Of a DNA stretch of 64,000 nucleotides, positions 35,331 through 43,515 are shown one piece after another. Source of the stretch: Cycas panzhihuaensis (Eukaryota; Cycadophyta). The DNA lies in contig CM041465.1 in NCBI GenBank assembly GCA_023213395.1, positions 170,197,741 to 170,261,740 on the forward strand, read 5' to 3'. A program made the translations under genes and the position numbers. Position 1 is the stretch's first letter. Every line of letters begins with the position of its first letter. The notes beneath the pieces are model-generated. The model searched no databases, had not been told where the DNA came from, and saw only the letters and a program-made list of their open reading frames with translations.

Positions 35331-36484
35331 CGGCGTCCGGCTCTGGCTAGGCAACACCTCCTCGTGAGACGGGGTGTTGTACAAGAGATCTTTGACGGGA
35401 TTCGCGCACGCTTCCGACGAAGCGGACCAAATACTCGCGAGTGCCACCATGGCATTTGTGGGGGCCACTTTGGGGTCAATCCATGGCCCAAAGGATCCTC
35501 CGAATGGCTACCACCGGCCGCCCTTATTCAAGGGCGCCCATGCTCGTGCCCTTAGATGCCTGGCGTTGTCGTGAACACGCTAACGTCCCCACGTGCCCTC
35601 CGAGGCGTTACACCCTATCGTGTCTCCGTGGCCTTTCTCGCATGGGGTTTGGACCTCATTGGGGCTATATCGCCGCCATCTTCCGCCAAGAACATAAATT
35701 TATTCGACCGCCACCGAGTACTTTACTAAATGGGCGAGGCAATCCCCTGCCCACTACCCCGTAAGATGATAGCCACCTTCGCCTACCAAAGACATTATCT
35801 CGCCGCCCGGGATCCCGGACATCTTAATCACGATAATGGAACTCCTTTCAGTAATAAGGAGATGGATTTAATTATGCGAGAAATTCAAAATCTCGCATAA
35901 GACGTCATCCCCTTATTACCCCCAAGCCAACGGGCAAATCGAGTCTTTCAACAAGACGCTCATTGGCATTTTGAAGAAAACCGTTGCCCAGTCTCAAAGA
36001 GACTGGCATATCCAGCTCCCTTCCGCTCTATGGGCTTACCGTACCTCTATCCGCACGGCTACCGGAATGACCCCATTCTCGTTAGTGTACGGAACTGAGG
36101 CGATACTCCCGTTGGAAGTAGAGATTCCTTCTCTTCGGGTTTCCCTTCGAGGCCTCATCGATGAGGAGTCTATTCGCCAGGCTCGCCTCCTCGACCTCAA
36201 GCCTGGATGAGAAGCGCTTAGCGGCTTACCAGGCGAACCTTGCCTCGAAAGCCCGTCTTCAAAGGACATACGATAAACGCCTCCGTACTCGTCCTTTGTG
36301 TCCTGGGGACCATGTCCTCAAATTGGAATATCTCTATGATCGCTTGGCCAAATTCGGGCCCAAGTGGGTAGGTCCCTTCGTCGTTCTCGACCTCAAGACG
36401 GCCAAGATATAGGATCGCCACCTTGGACGGCCTGGAGTTTGAAAAAGCGGTCAATGGGAGATTCCTCAAGAAGTTCTACGCGTG
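35331..36484 (+). pseudogene. Gypsy integrase
   Basis: The N-terminal zinc-binding block is recognisable as CHHGICGGHFG (about 35440-35475), split over frames. The catalytic core contains LDLIGA (first Asp, about 35650), DNGTPFSNK (second Asp, about 35830-35860) and YYPQANGQIESFNKTL (third residue Glu, about 35920-35965). The next open part (35971-36210) includes RDWHIQLPSALWAYRTSI and GTEAILPLEVEIPSL. The C-terminal part (36161-36484) has DHVLKLEYLYDRLAKFGPKW and, after one more frame change near 36410, ATLDGLEFEKAVNGRFLKK. Catalytic residues are all present; the frame is broken at least three times. Confidence 0.9.
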
Positions 36485-36840
36485 ATTTCCTCGCCTTGCT
36501 CCGAAATGAGCTTAAACTACCATTTTAGACTGTCCCCATTCTTTCCAACCTCGGGTAGAATGGCGGTTTAAGGTGGATTTCTTTCTTTGTTTTCTTTGTC
36601 TTCTGGTTCCTCCCACGGAACTTGCGTTCCCGTTTGCTCTTGGGAACCCCTTTGTCCTCCTATTTGGGCATTCCCCAACTAGGACGACCGTGGAGTATCG
36701 TTACTCCTCCTTCCGTGCTTGTCGCTTCCTTCGCATATTCCGCTATGCTCCTCGTGGACGTGCATGTCGCCTATCTTCTAACCTCACACCTCTCGATCAC
36801 CTCTGCTCACGGTGGATGTGTGTGCCCCTGTTAGACATAC
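36485..36840 (+). other. Spacer after integrase
   Basis: Pyrimidine-rich in part (36575-36625) and without recognised coding content. It separates the end of pol from the antisense unit. Confidence 0.4.
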
Positions 36841-36844
36841 GGCC

Positions 36845-37020
36845 ATACATGGAAGGAAACACATGCATACTACAACAAAACTTTACAACAAAACATATAC
36901 ATTTACATATCTACATATTTACATATCTACATCTACAACATACAAAAATATTCATTTACAAAAGTAAACCATACATGCTACCTCTATCATACATGATACA
37001 CGCCATTTCATGTCAAAATG
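36845..37020 (-). terminator. UGUA-rich 3' end of the antisense unit
   Basis: On the minus strand this AT-rich island inside GC-rich DNA reads as repeated TTTGTA, TTGTAGATGTAG and ATGTAAATATGTAG, with AATGAATA. Plant polyadenylation regions typically have T-rich and TTTGTA/TGTA upstream elements, so this is a plausible 3' UTR and poly(A) region for the gene reading from 39.7 kb. Assignment is by composition and position only. Confidence 0.5.
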
Positions 37021-37418
37021 GGGTTTCAACTACCCCATGTGTATATATATATCAAAAATGTCATAGTACATCGTGTATGTGGGAAGTCGGGATCCTTGCA
37101 GGGGGGGTACAATCATGTGATCCTACATATGACCCCCTGGAGGCCCGTGCTTGCCTGTCAAAATCATACATATGTGCATCTCCTGATCTCTGCTGCATCA
37201 CGATCACGGGGTCCCATCCCGATGCATGTGATCCCTCTCCGGGACCACATCCTGCGAGGCTCCTCCCAGGCCTCCGCGAGCGCCTGCCTCCTCGCTCTCC
37301 TCGTCCCGAGGCCGTCTCGGGTCGTAGCCATTGTGTGTGTGTGTGTCCTGGCCCGGCCGACCTCGAGACCATCCGTGCCACCACCGGTCGTGGCGGACTG
37401 GATGCGGTCCCTCTCGCC

Positions 37419-37791
37419 TCAGAGTCCCTCCTCGACGACTCTCGCCCTATCCTCCGACGCCTTAAGGCGCTCCTCTAGGACCGCGAGGGGAGTGTTGATC
37501 CCTGTGTCCCCTCCTGGCCCGCTCTGGCTCTGTCCTCGTAGCTCATCTCGCTCGCCCCTGGTCGCGTCGAGCTCTCGCTGCAGCTGCCCCCGGAATGCCA
37601 TGTGCTCCTGGGTCTCTGCAGCCCAGATGTCTCGTACTCTCGCCAGTGGGGCGAACGCCTGCATGTAGGCTCCTGTCGATCTAGGCGCATCTTCTGCCTG
37701 GATGGGCGGTTGCCCCTCTGCGTAGACCTGAGGGAACAACTCTCTCACTGCAGCCTCGACTAGCCTCTGTACCTCCGCTACACCTGCCAAT
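37419..37791 (-). CDS. C-terminal coiled-coil-like exon of the antisense gene
   Basis: A minus-strand frame of about 123 codons is open up to a stop at 37419. It starts just after a possible splice acceptor (ATTGGCAG followed by GTGTAGCGG). It is helical in character: EVQRLVEAAVRELFP near the start, then an Arg/Glu-rich end with RELDATRGERDELRG and LEERLKASEDRARVVEEGL. The heptad-like spacing of Leu and charged residues suggests a coiled coil. It is read as the tail of the PMD gene upstream. A possible donor (CGGCAG then GTGAGA, about 37892) lies about 100 bp away, which would define a short intron. Confidence 0.5.
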
Positions 37792-37902
37792 GCAACATGC
37801 CATGTGTCAGTGTGTACCCTTCAGTGCGTATAAGTAAGCGAAATCAAAGCTCTGTCTAGATGTCGAACGACTAAGGAAGCGGTTAGGTCTCACCTGCCGT
37901 GG

Positions 37903-38440
37903 TCACGGCCCCCTCTGCCGGGCGACATCCTCCTCTCTGCTCTCCGCCACCGGTGCCTCATCCTCAGGCACGTCCTCTGCCTCTGCCTCATCCCTAGCCG
38001 GGACTGGCTCGACCCTCGCCCCTCCGGAGCTCCTCACGATCCGGAGCTCAGGCCTCCCGGTCCTCGCCGCCGCTGCCTCAGCCTCGATGGACTGCCCCTG
38101 CGGCAGCTCCGGATGGTCCTGCTGCGTCCCCTGGTGACTGTGGTGGGCCTGCCCCATCTCTCCCACCATCGCCGTCATCACCCCCGTCGTCACTGTCCTC
38201 GATGGGTGCTCCTCCTCCTGCTGGGTCATCGCTCGCCCACCTCACCGCCCTGTATGGATCTGCCACGTAGTCTGTCAGGGTGAGGAGGTCGAGTGATGTC
38301 GCGTCGACCGACCGGCGGACATGAGGCTGATCCTCTGTCCCTCTGAACCTCGCTCGCCACTGTGGACCTGCGGGGCCCACCTCGCTATGGGGAACGGCCC
38401 CCCTGCTGGTGCCACCGCCGCAAAATGATCAAAACCAAAG
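37903..38440 (-). CDS. Middle part of the antisense gene, acidic linker
   Basis: Two overlapping minus-strand frames share this interval. One (38380-38078) carries PQWRARFRGTE and LDLLTLTDYVADPYRAVRW, which resembles the end of PMD domains (a segment with L-x-x-L-T followed by a W/D-PY block), then a run of Asp and Gly. The other (38229-37903) is rich in Glu and Ala. A frame change or splice is needed between them. A possible acceptor (CTGACACATTCTGCAG) lies at about 38440. The exact exon structure cannot be fixed by eye. Confidence 0.45.
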
Positions 38441-38492
38441 ACTGCAGAATGTGTCAGATGAGAGTCCTCCTCCGCCTGACCTCCTCGAGCAT

Positions 38493-39035
38493 CTAGTTGG
38501 GCGACGAGGTTCGCCGCAACCAGAGTCGCCCAATCCATCCTCTCGCCGGCCTCACACTGGCCAAGCGCCCACCCATCCTCCACGGGATCTCTGTAGTTAC
38601 GCTCGGGAGATCCCAATAATGCACAAGAAATAAGTTTCCTCGCCCGAGGAATCCCTGACAGGAGGACTGTCTGGAGGGGGGCTCCCCTCCGCTGCCATCT
38701 AGTTCCCCCCGTGAGGAACTGAGCCGCCTCCGTGTGTGCTGCCTGCTGGCGGCGTCCTCACGGTCTCCCTGGCCGCAGACTCCCAGGATCCGTCTGACGT
38801 CCTCTGGAGTAATGGTGACGTCTCCGATCTGCGGTAGGTGGAATACATGCCTCCTCCTGTCCCAGTGCGACACTATGTCCACCAGGAGTCTCTGATCCGA
38901 TGCGAACTGGGGGGTCTTCAGGGCCTTGTACAGGCCGCATCTCTTCAGGACTGCCCTGTCCTCCTCGGTCGACATCTCCATCCAGCTCAAGATGGGCATG
39001 CCGACATTCTCGCGGTTATCCACCGCGGTGACTGC
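38493..39035 (-). CDS. PMD-domain exon (exon 2) of the antisense gene
   Basis: The minus-strand exon begins at 39035 after a clear acceptor (GGTTGCAG). It runs open for 543 bases. The first 90 residues match the N-terminal pattern of the plant mobile domain (PMD, also called aminotransferase-like domain): RCGLYKALKTPQF, LLVDIVSHWDRRR, then HVFHLPQIGDVTITPEDV at about 38849-38796 and RRILGV. The W-x-x-x-x-x-x-F-H-L-P...G-x-x-T-I-T-x-x-D-V...L-G core is the family's signature. After that the frame is Ser/Gly/Arg-rich and similarity fades, so a splice or frameshift may follow; RMDWATLVAANLVAQLD continues in another frame at about 38540. PMD proteins occur both as host silencing-related genes and inside transposons. 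Here the gene is antisense to the retrotransposon. Confidence 0.75.
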   Translation of the reverse strand, partial: AVTAVDNRENVGMPILSWMEMSTEEDRAVLKRCGLYKALKTPQFASDQRLLVDIVSHWDRRRHVFHLPQIGDVTITPEDVRRILGVCGQGDREDAASRQHTRRRLSSSRGELDGSGGEPPSRQSSCQGFLGRGNLFLVHYWDLPSVTTEIPWRMGGRLASVRPARGWIGRLWLRRTSSPN

Positions 39036-39507
39036 CTGCAACCAGTGAAAATCGGCCGAAGTTAGTCTCCTAGTAGTCGCCTAGGTTCCTAGCTATCTCT
39101 CGATTGTGTGTTCTGAGTTCGGGAGCTGATTTGGGGCCCCCGTTCCTTGTTTTCCAGCTTTCTGCCTGCGTACCGCCCTAAACTTAGCGGTACCGCTAAG
39201 TTTGGGGCGGGCCCCGCTGCGATCCCGCGTTCAAGATCGCGGTACCGCAATCTTGGACGCGGTACCGCCGGCGACCCTCTAAAAAGGGTTTTTCGCCCTG
39301 GAAATCAACTTTTTTGTGGTGAACCCCCCCGTGGGGCCCACCGGGACCAGGGCCGCCTAACGCCCAGGTCCCCGCCTCTTTCCGGGTCCGTTCCAGACTC
39401 CGAGAGGCCTCTAATTGCCCATGAGGGGCGCAAAATGCATTAAAATTAATTTAAAAGCAATAAACTTTAAGCTTTAAAACGACTGAGATATCGTTGGATC
39501 CACTTAC
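39036..39507 (-). other. Predicted intron 1 of the antisense gene (phase 0)
   Basis: On the minus strand the donor GTAAGT is at 39507-39502 and the acceptor TGCAG ends at 39036. Removing these 472 bases joins ...CCG GAT CCA to GCA GTC ACC with no change of frame, giving a continuous protein from an ATG at 39531. The intron holds a cluster of GCGGTACCGC palindromes (39180-39268). Supporting evidence is consensus borders plus frame continuity; no transcript was examined. Confidence 0.65.
39180..39268. repeat. Cluster of GCGGTACCGC palindromes
   Basis: A perfect 24-bp palindrome spans 39180-39203 (arms AAACTTA/TAAGTTT around GCGGTACCGC). A second 24-bp near-perfect palindrome spans 39232-39255 (arms CAAGAT/ATCTTG). 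A third core lies at 39259-39268. The same core with AAACT/AGTTT arms is in the 5' LTR at about 27670-27695. Each core is itself a perfect 10-bp palindrome. Confidence 0.9.
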
Positions 39508-39531
39508 TGGATCCGGTCTGACGGTCGCCAT
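39508..39531 (-). CDS. First coding exon of the antisense gene
   Basis: The ATG at 39531-39529 has G at -3 and G at +4. It opens an eight-codon exon (MATVRPDP) that ends at a GTAAGT donor. It joins in frame to the PMD exon (AVTAVDN...). An upstream ATG at 39682 is only about 10 bases from the TATA box, so it is unlikely to lie within the mRNA. Confidence 0.6.
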
Positions 39532-39690
39532 AGCGTCTCCGGAATCGTGGTGACTGTCCCCTCGCTCGAATCCGACGGTCGGATTGTCCTCGGCGTGCCT
39601 CTAAAACCGGGTAGCGCTCCGCGTTGTAAGGGAAAGGCTCTAGTTTCGTACGAGAGCCGGTGAAAATGAATCCGGTTTTCATTGATTTTC

Positions 39691-39700
39691 CTTATATAGG
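39691..39700 (-). promoter_or_regulatory. TATA box for the antisense gene
   Basis: The minus strand reads CCTATATAAG here, a good TATA box in an otherwise GC-rich stretch. A start about 30 bp downstream (near 39665) would give a 5' UTR of about 135 bases before the ATG at 39531. Confidence 0.65.
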
Positions 39701-40184
39701 CGGGGGCCCCGGTGGGCACTTCTTCCGTTTTTAGCTTCGTGACAGTCGTTGGGACCGTCTCGTCGCGTTGGTCACTTTTCCCTTCTGGCCCTGTCGCCCA
39801 TTGTGCTCCATGGACGCCCTTTTTGCTTCCCCGTGCGAAGGCATTTATAGCGCTTCATGTTTGCGCTTTTCGGAGGGCCCGTTTTGCATCGTTTTGTTGC
39901 TCCGTGCCTCGGAGTTTATACTGCTCGACTCGCTCGCCTGACTCACCAGCCCTTTTCGCTCTCGGGGCCCCCAAGGGAAATGCTCCCGTCCGGGCATGTT
40001 TCTTCCCAAGCAACTTTTGAGACCCGGCGCCTGCCGCCTCACTCCCAGTATACGATGACTTGCTCTCGCTCTCGGGTAGCCTCATTGCTAGGTCCTCCTA
40101 CCCTTCGCGGCCATTGCTTGTTATTCGAGCCTCTGTGTTGCCTTATTTACTATTGGTGTTTTATTGCCAAAGCTCGGATCCACC
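39701..40184. promoter_or_regulatory. Intergenic region between divergent antisense gene and second RNase H
   Basis: About 480 bases lie between the minus-strand TATA box and the plus-strand RNase H start. GC-rich, no coding motif. It could act as a bidirectional promoter, or the RNase H could be made from the spliced genomic RNA; the sequence does not decide. Confidence 0.35.
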
Positions 40185-40607
40185 ATGTCTCTCCTTATTT
40201 TCACCGATGGCGGAAGTCGCGGCAACCCCGGACCCTCCGCCGCTGCATGGATTCTCCGTAGCCCATCCGGACACGACTACCTGCGTTCCGGAGTCTTTCT
40301 TCCCGAGGCCACCAATAACGAAGCCGAGTACACGGCCGTTATTGAGGCCCTTACCGATGCTCTTCGCTTTCATTGCGGTTCCATTGTGTTGTTTTGCGAT
40401 TCTCAGGTCGTGGTGTCTCATCTCACCCAGGTTTACCAGGTGCGGTGCCCTCACCTGAGAACCCTCGCGTCCGCCGCCAGGTCCCTTCTGGCTCGTTTCT
40501 CATCAGCGGATATTCAGCATATCCCTAGGCACCTCAATGCTGAGGCCGACAGCCTCGTCCGCCTCATCCTTGAGCGTCGCCTCCCTCTCCTGGATGATCG
40601 CCCCTGA
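40185..40607 (+). CDS. Second (archaeal-type) RNase H, aRNH
   Basis: This is an intact 140-residue frame from the ATG at 40185 (ACCATGT, a good context) to TGA at 40607. All four catalytic blocks of class I RNase H are present: FTDGGSRGNPGPSAAAW (Asp, about residues 5-21), NNEAEYTAVIEAL (Glu), LFCDSQVVVSHL (Asp) and LNAEADSLV (Asp). Its position, after integrase and separate from the RNase H next to RT, is that of the extra RNase H known from Tat-lineage elements. It would degrade RNA in RNA-DNA hybrids during reverse transcription, as a backup or replacement for the first domain. It is the only sense-strand gene of this element without a frame break. The gap of about 3.7 kb from integrase is unusually large because of the antisense unit. 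Confidence 0.92.
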   Translation: MSLLIFTDGGSRGNPGPSAAAWILRSPSGHDYLRSGVFLPEATNNEAEYTAVIEALTDALRFHCGSIVLFCDSQVVVSHLTQVYQVRCPHLRTLASAARSLLARFSSADIQHIPRHLNAEADSLVRLILERRLPLLDDRP

Positions 40608-40965
40608 GACTTGCCTGGCCAGCCCGTGCCCAAGTTTTCGGTTGTTATCAGTTCGCTGTACTTGTTTTACTTTGCTGGATGCCTCTCACTTCACGTTGTA
40701 CTTCGGCAACGGGGGCATCCCCTTTCACTTGCTTATTCCAGTTGTAGGTCGATGCCCAGACGACGCGTAGGCAGCCCCTACGTTGTCTTCATCTCTGTCC
40801 CCCTTGTCCACGCATTCCGCCACGACACTTGCCTATGCCCTTGGATCACGTGCTGCTCTTGATTGTTCTTATATATATATATATATGCATGTGCTACTCA
40901 TATTTTCCTGATTGTCAGCATTCGCCATCACATTACGCCCGAAAGGTGAGGCTCTGCGCGAGCGA
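40608..40965 (+). other. 3' untranslated region and weak polypurine tract
   Basis: Noncoding sequence up to the 3' LTR. It contains a short TA run at about 40872-40886. The best polypurine candidate is GAAAGGTGAGG (40941-40951), imperfect and about 15 bases from the LTR, so the priming site of the plus strand is uncertain. Confidence 0.45.
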
Positions 40966-43510
40966 TGTTCCGCCATTGGGAATGGACTCGGACGCATCAA
41001 CACAGTTTGTGCGGTATATGTTCTTACTTTTCTTACTTATGGTTCTTGAGGAATTTAGAATAGTTTGATTGACATATACGCCCGCCACGCATTTGCTTGA
41101 CTGCTTGTTCATTATGCATGTGCCTAACGGCACCCTATTAGCCTATGACGACTCACAGCGGGGGCACCCATAGCGGATGCGACACCGCATGGCGTCTGAC
41201 CACTCACGATGTCTCCATGGTCTTTCGGGATGCTTTTGCCAGCCTGTTTGCTCTTGTTACAGCATGTTGCTTATGTTGCAAACCCTTCCTAAGCCTGGTT
41301 TAACCCTTAGTTAGGGCCATTTGCACCATTTTGAGTACTTGCCCACTGCCTGGGCCTTTCCCCAGTTGATGTACTTCAGGCCTAGCCCTTGCTTTTACCT
41401 TAAAAAGCTGATTTTTATGACTTTTATGATGTATTTTTCTTCCTTTTTTGAGTTTCGGGTGATGCAGGTAAACTAAGCATGCAGCGGAGTTCTTGCATGA
41501 TCCAAGTTCTTGCATGATCTGCTTAAAATTTGAAAAAAAAGGAAGCCGCGCGACAGAGGCCGCGTTTTTTCGCGGATCTGCCACGTGGCCAACGATGAGG
41601 CGCCCAGGCCCCCAACGTTCACTTGATGTGCCCAAGGCTTAAAAGCCTTTTTCTCACTCATTTGTCTAATTCTTCACTTCACTTTTCAAACTTTCTAGAG
41701 CATTTTCTTCACAAAAAGACAAGGCAAACAAACAAGAACAAGAGACACCTTTCTACAGCTGTGGGACAGAGGCATCAAGGGCTGCTATTGCTGGAGATAC
41801 AGGGCCATTGCTGCCCCCCTACGGAGCTCCAATACAAGCATCCCTCCTCTTCACACACATTGAAAGCTTCCAAGAGGATTTTTCACCAAGAAAACCATTG
41901 CAAGGAACCATTTCCATCACATTTTCTTGCATGAGGCTCCACCATCTCACTCTCTTGCAAGGGACATGCTTCATTGCTTCATAGGCATCTCTTGGACCGC
42001 TGCTCCAAGTTGCCAAGTGCCTACATGCACTCCTTCTTCTTCATTCGAGGTATTTGGTGTCATTTCTTAGGTGTTTTGCTTGCTTTTATGCTATTTTACT
42101 TGCAACTCTTTGCTTCCTTTTGTATATGCATTTTCTTGGTTTCCCTTGGCCATTTGATGCAAGGAACCATAGTATTTGTGGCCTATTAGAGTGTTACCCA
42201 AGGATAGGCTTAGCTTCCCATTTTTTTCTTCCACTCATCCTTCTTCTCCCATCCTTCTCTTTCGCCATTTCTTGGGCAAACCAGCATAAAGGGTTACACG
42301 AGGGTCTGAGGGAGATAGGCGGGGTTCCGTCCCCCATTGCCGTCCTTCTCCCCAAGGGTTCCGTCCCTTTTCCTCTCCCCCTTTATCTCCCGCTTTTGCT
42401 TAAGAAATAGGGCTAGGGAGGCTTTGGAGAATCGGTTGAGTGCTTACCTTGGCATATGCTACCCGTTGCTCCATTATCCTTCTTGTTGCATGCTAGCATC
42501 GTTTCCCTTACATCCTGTGGAGACCTCTCGTGGGTGAGTTAGCCATCCCGAGGCTACACTCAACCCCATCCGGGTGCGTGGTATATGACCCTAGCATGCC
42601 TGTCGTTTAACTTTGTGTCCTTTTATTGCATGTTAGTACTTAACCATATCCTTTTAGCTTAGTTTACTTTACTTGCAACATATATACACATATCTTTTGG
42701 TACCTCGTAGCCTCTCTTTCGAGAGGAAGGTATTCTGCTTATTCGCTTGCAGGAGCGTTCGGAACGAAAGGGTGCATACGGTCGATCCATTGCTGGTCGA
42801 CGTTCGCTTGGTACGTTTTCCCTTTGTTTATATTGCTTCGGGCTTTATTTTCTGTCATTTCAGTTTGGTTAGTCTTTATTTGCTTTCGGGGAGGTAAGTG
42901 AACCCCTCTTTGCCGCTTGCAACCGACGCCGCATACGAGGAGGGCGACGGGAGGAAGCGCAACCGTGGAAGGAAACCTGCGTCTCAGCCCAACCGCCGGA
43001 TCCAGGTATTCTCCGCTCACCTTTCATACTCCTTTTCGTGCTCTTACGTTTCTTTACACTTGCTTTGGTAGTTAAAGAACATAAGAAAAGGGGAAGAAAT
43101 AACTATTTACTTTGTACTTGCTTTTTACTCTACATTTGCTTTATTCACACTTTCTTTGTTATACCCCGCGTATTGTGGTGTTTGAGATCCTTTGACCGAT
43201 CCCCCCTTAGCCGCTCTTGCGCATATCTTACCTGCGACACGTTTGGTTGGTTACCCCTTCGCCGCTTTCTCATTGCCCTGAGAAGTAGCGGCGTGCGAGT
43301 TTCCTTTTCCCCTTCCCGGCCATCCGAAGGGTAGGAGGGTCTCGCCTTGCACGGCCACCTGGAAGCAACCAGGCACCTTGCAGTCCCGTACCCGCGCCCC
43401 GGCGCACGGACGCCCCGCGAGGTATGATCCTCGTTCTTTAGCCTGTTTAGCCTTCGGTTTTATATCCTTCCCGCTAGGCGTTGGGTCATTGCCCCGTGGA
43501 GAGCGTTTCA
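40966..43510 (+). repeat. 3' LTR of gypsy element (2,545 bp)
   Basis: Starts TGTTCCGCC and ends GAGCGTTTCA, then GAAAC. Compared with the 5' copy, differences are packed into a few GC-rich blocks (40966-41215, 41455-41530, 41575-41620, 42750-42800, 43378-43410). Elsewhere only scattered changes are seen. The palindromic GGTACCGCGG sites of the 5' LTR are replaced at about 41460-41490. Confidence 0.93.
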
Positions 43511-43515
43511 GAAAC
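43511..43515. other. Target-site duplication GAAAC (right)
   Basis: Matches 27151-27155 exactly. Confidence 0.9.

Larger units (their letters stand above)
27156..43510 (+). mobile_element. Tat-type Ty3/gypsy element with antisense PMD gene (16,355 bp)
   Basis: The element has two LTRs of 2,556 and 2,545 bp, a perfect 5-bp target duplication and a TGGCGA-type primer site. On the plus strand it has gag, protease, RT, RNase H and integrase in gypsy order. A second RNase H follows after integrase, diagnostic of the Tat lineage. A minus-strand transcription unit lies between integrase and the second RNase H. Internal size is about 11.25 kb. The sense polyprotein is broken by many small indels, so the copy is not autonomous unless some breaks are sequencing errors. 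GC content is far above that of all surrounding DNA. Confidence 0.93.

Noticed and set aside
37018-37668. Plus-strand frame of 216 codons over the antisense gene's tail
   Set aside because: Ser/Pro/Arg-rich shadow of the minus-strand coiled-coil exon. It crosses the AT-rich island and has no motif.
39467-39719. Minus-strand frames starting upstream of 39682 near the TATA box
   Set aside because: Their start lies within about 10-20 bases of the TATA box and so would not be in the transcript, and they run into the predicted intron. The ATG at 39531 is preferred.
27156-43510. Horizontal transfer of the GC-rich element from another organism
   Set aside because: An AT-rich, decayed relative with the same gene order lies 20 kb away, so resident decay explains the composition contrast.
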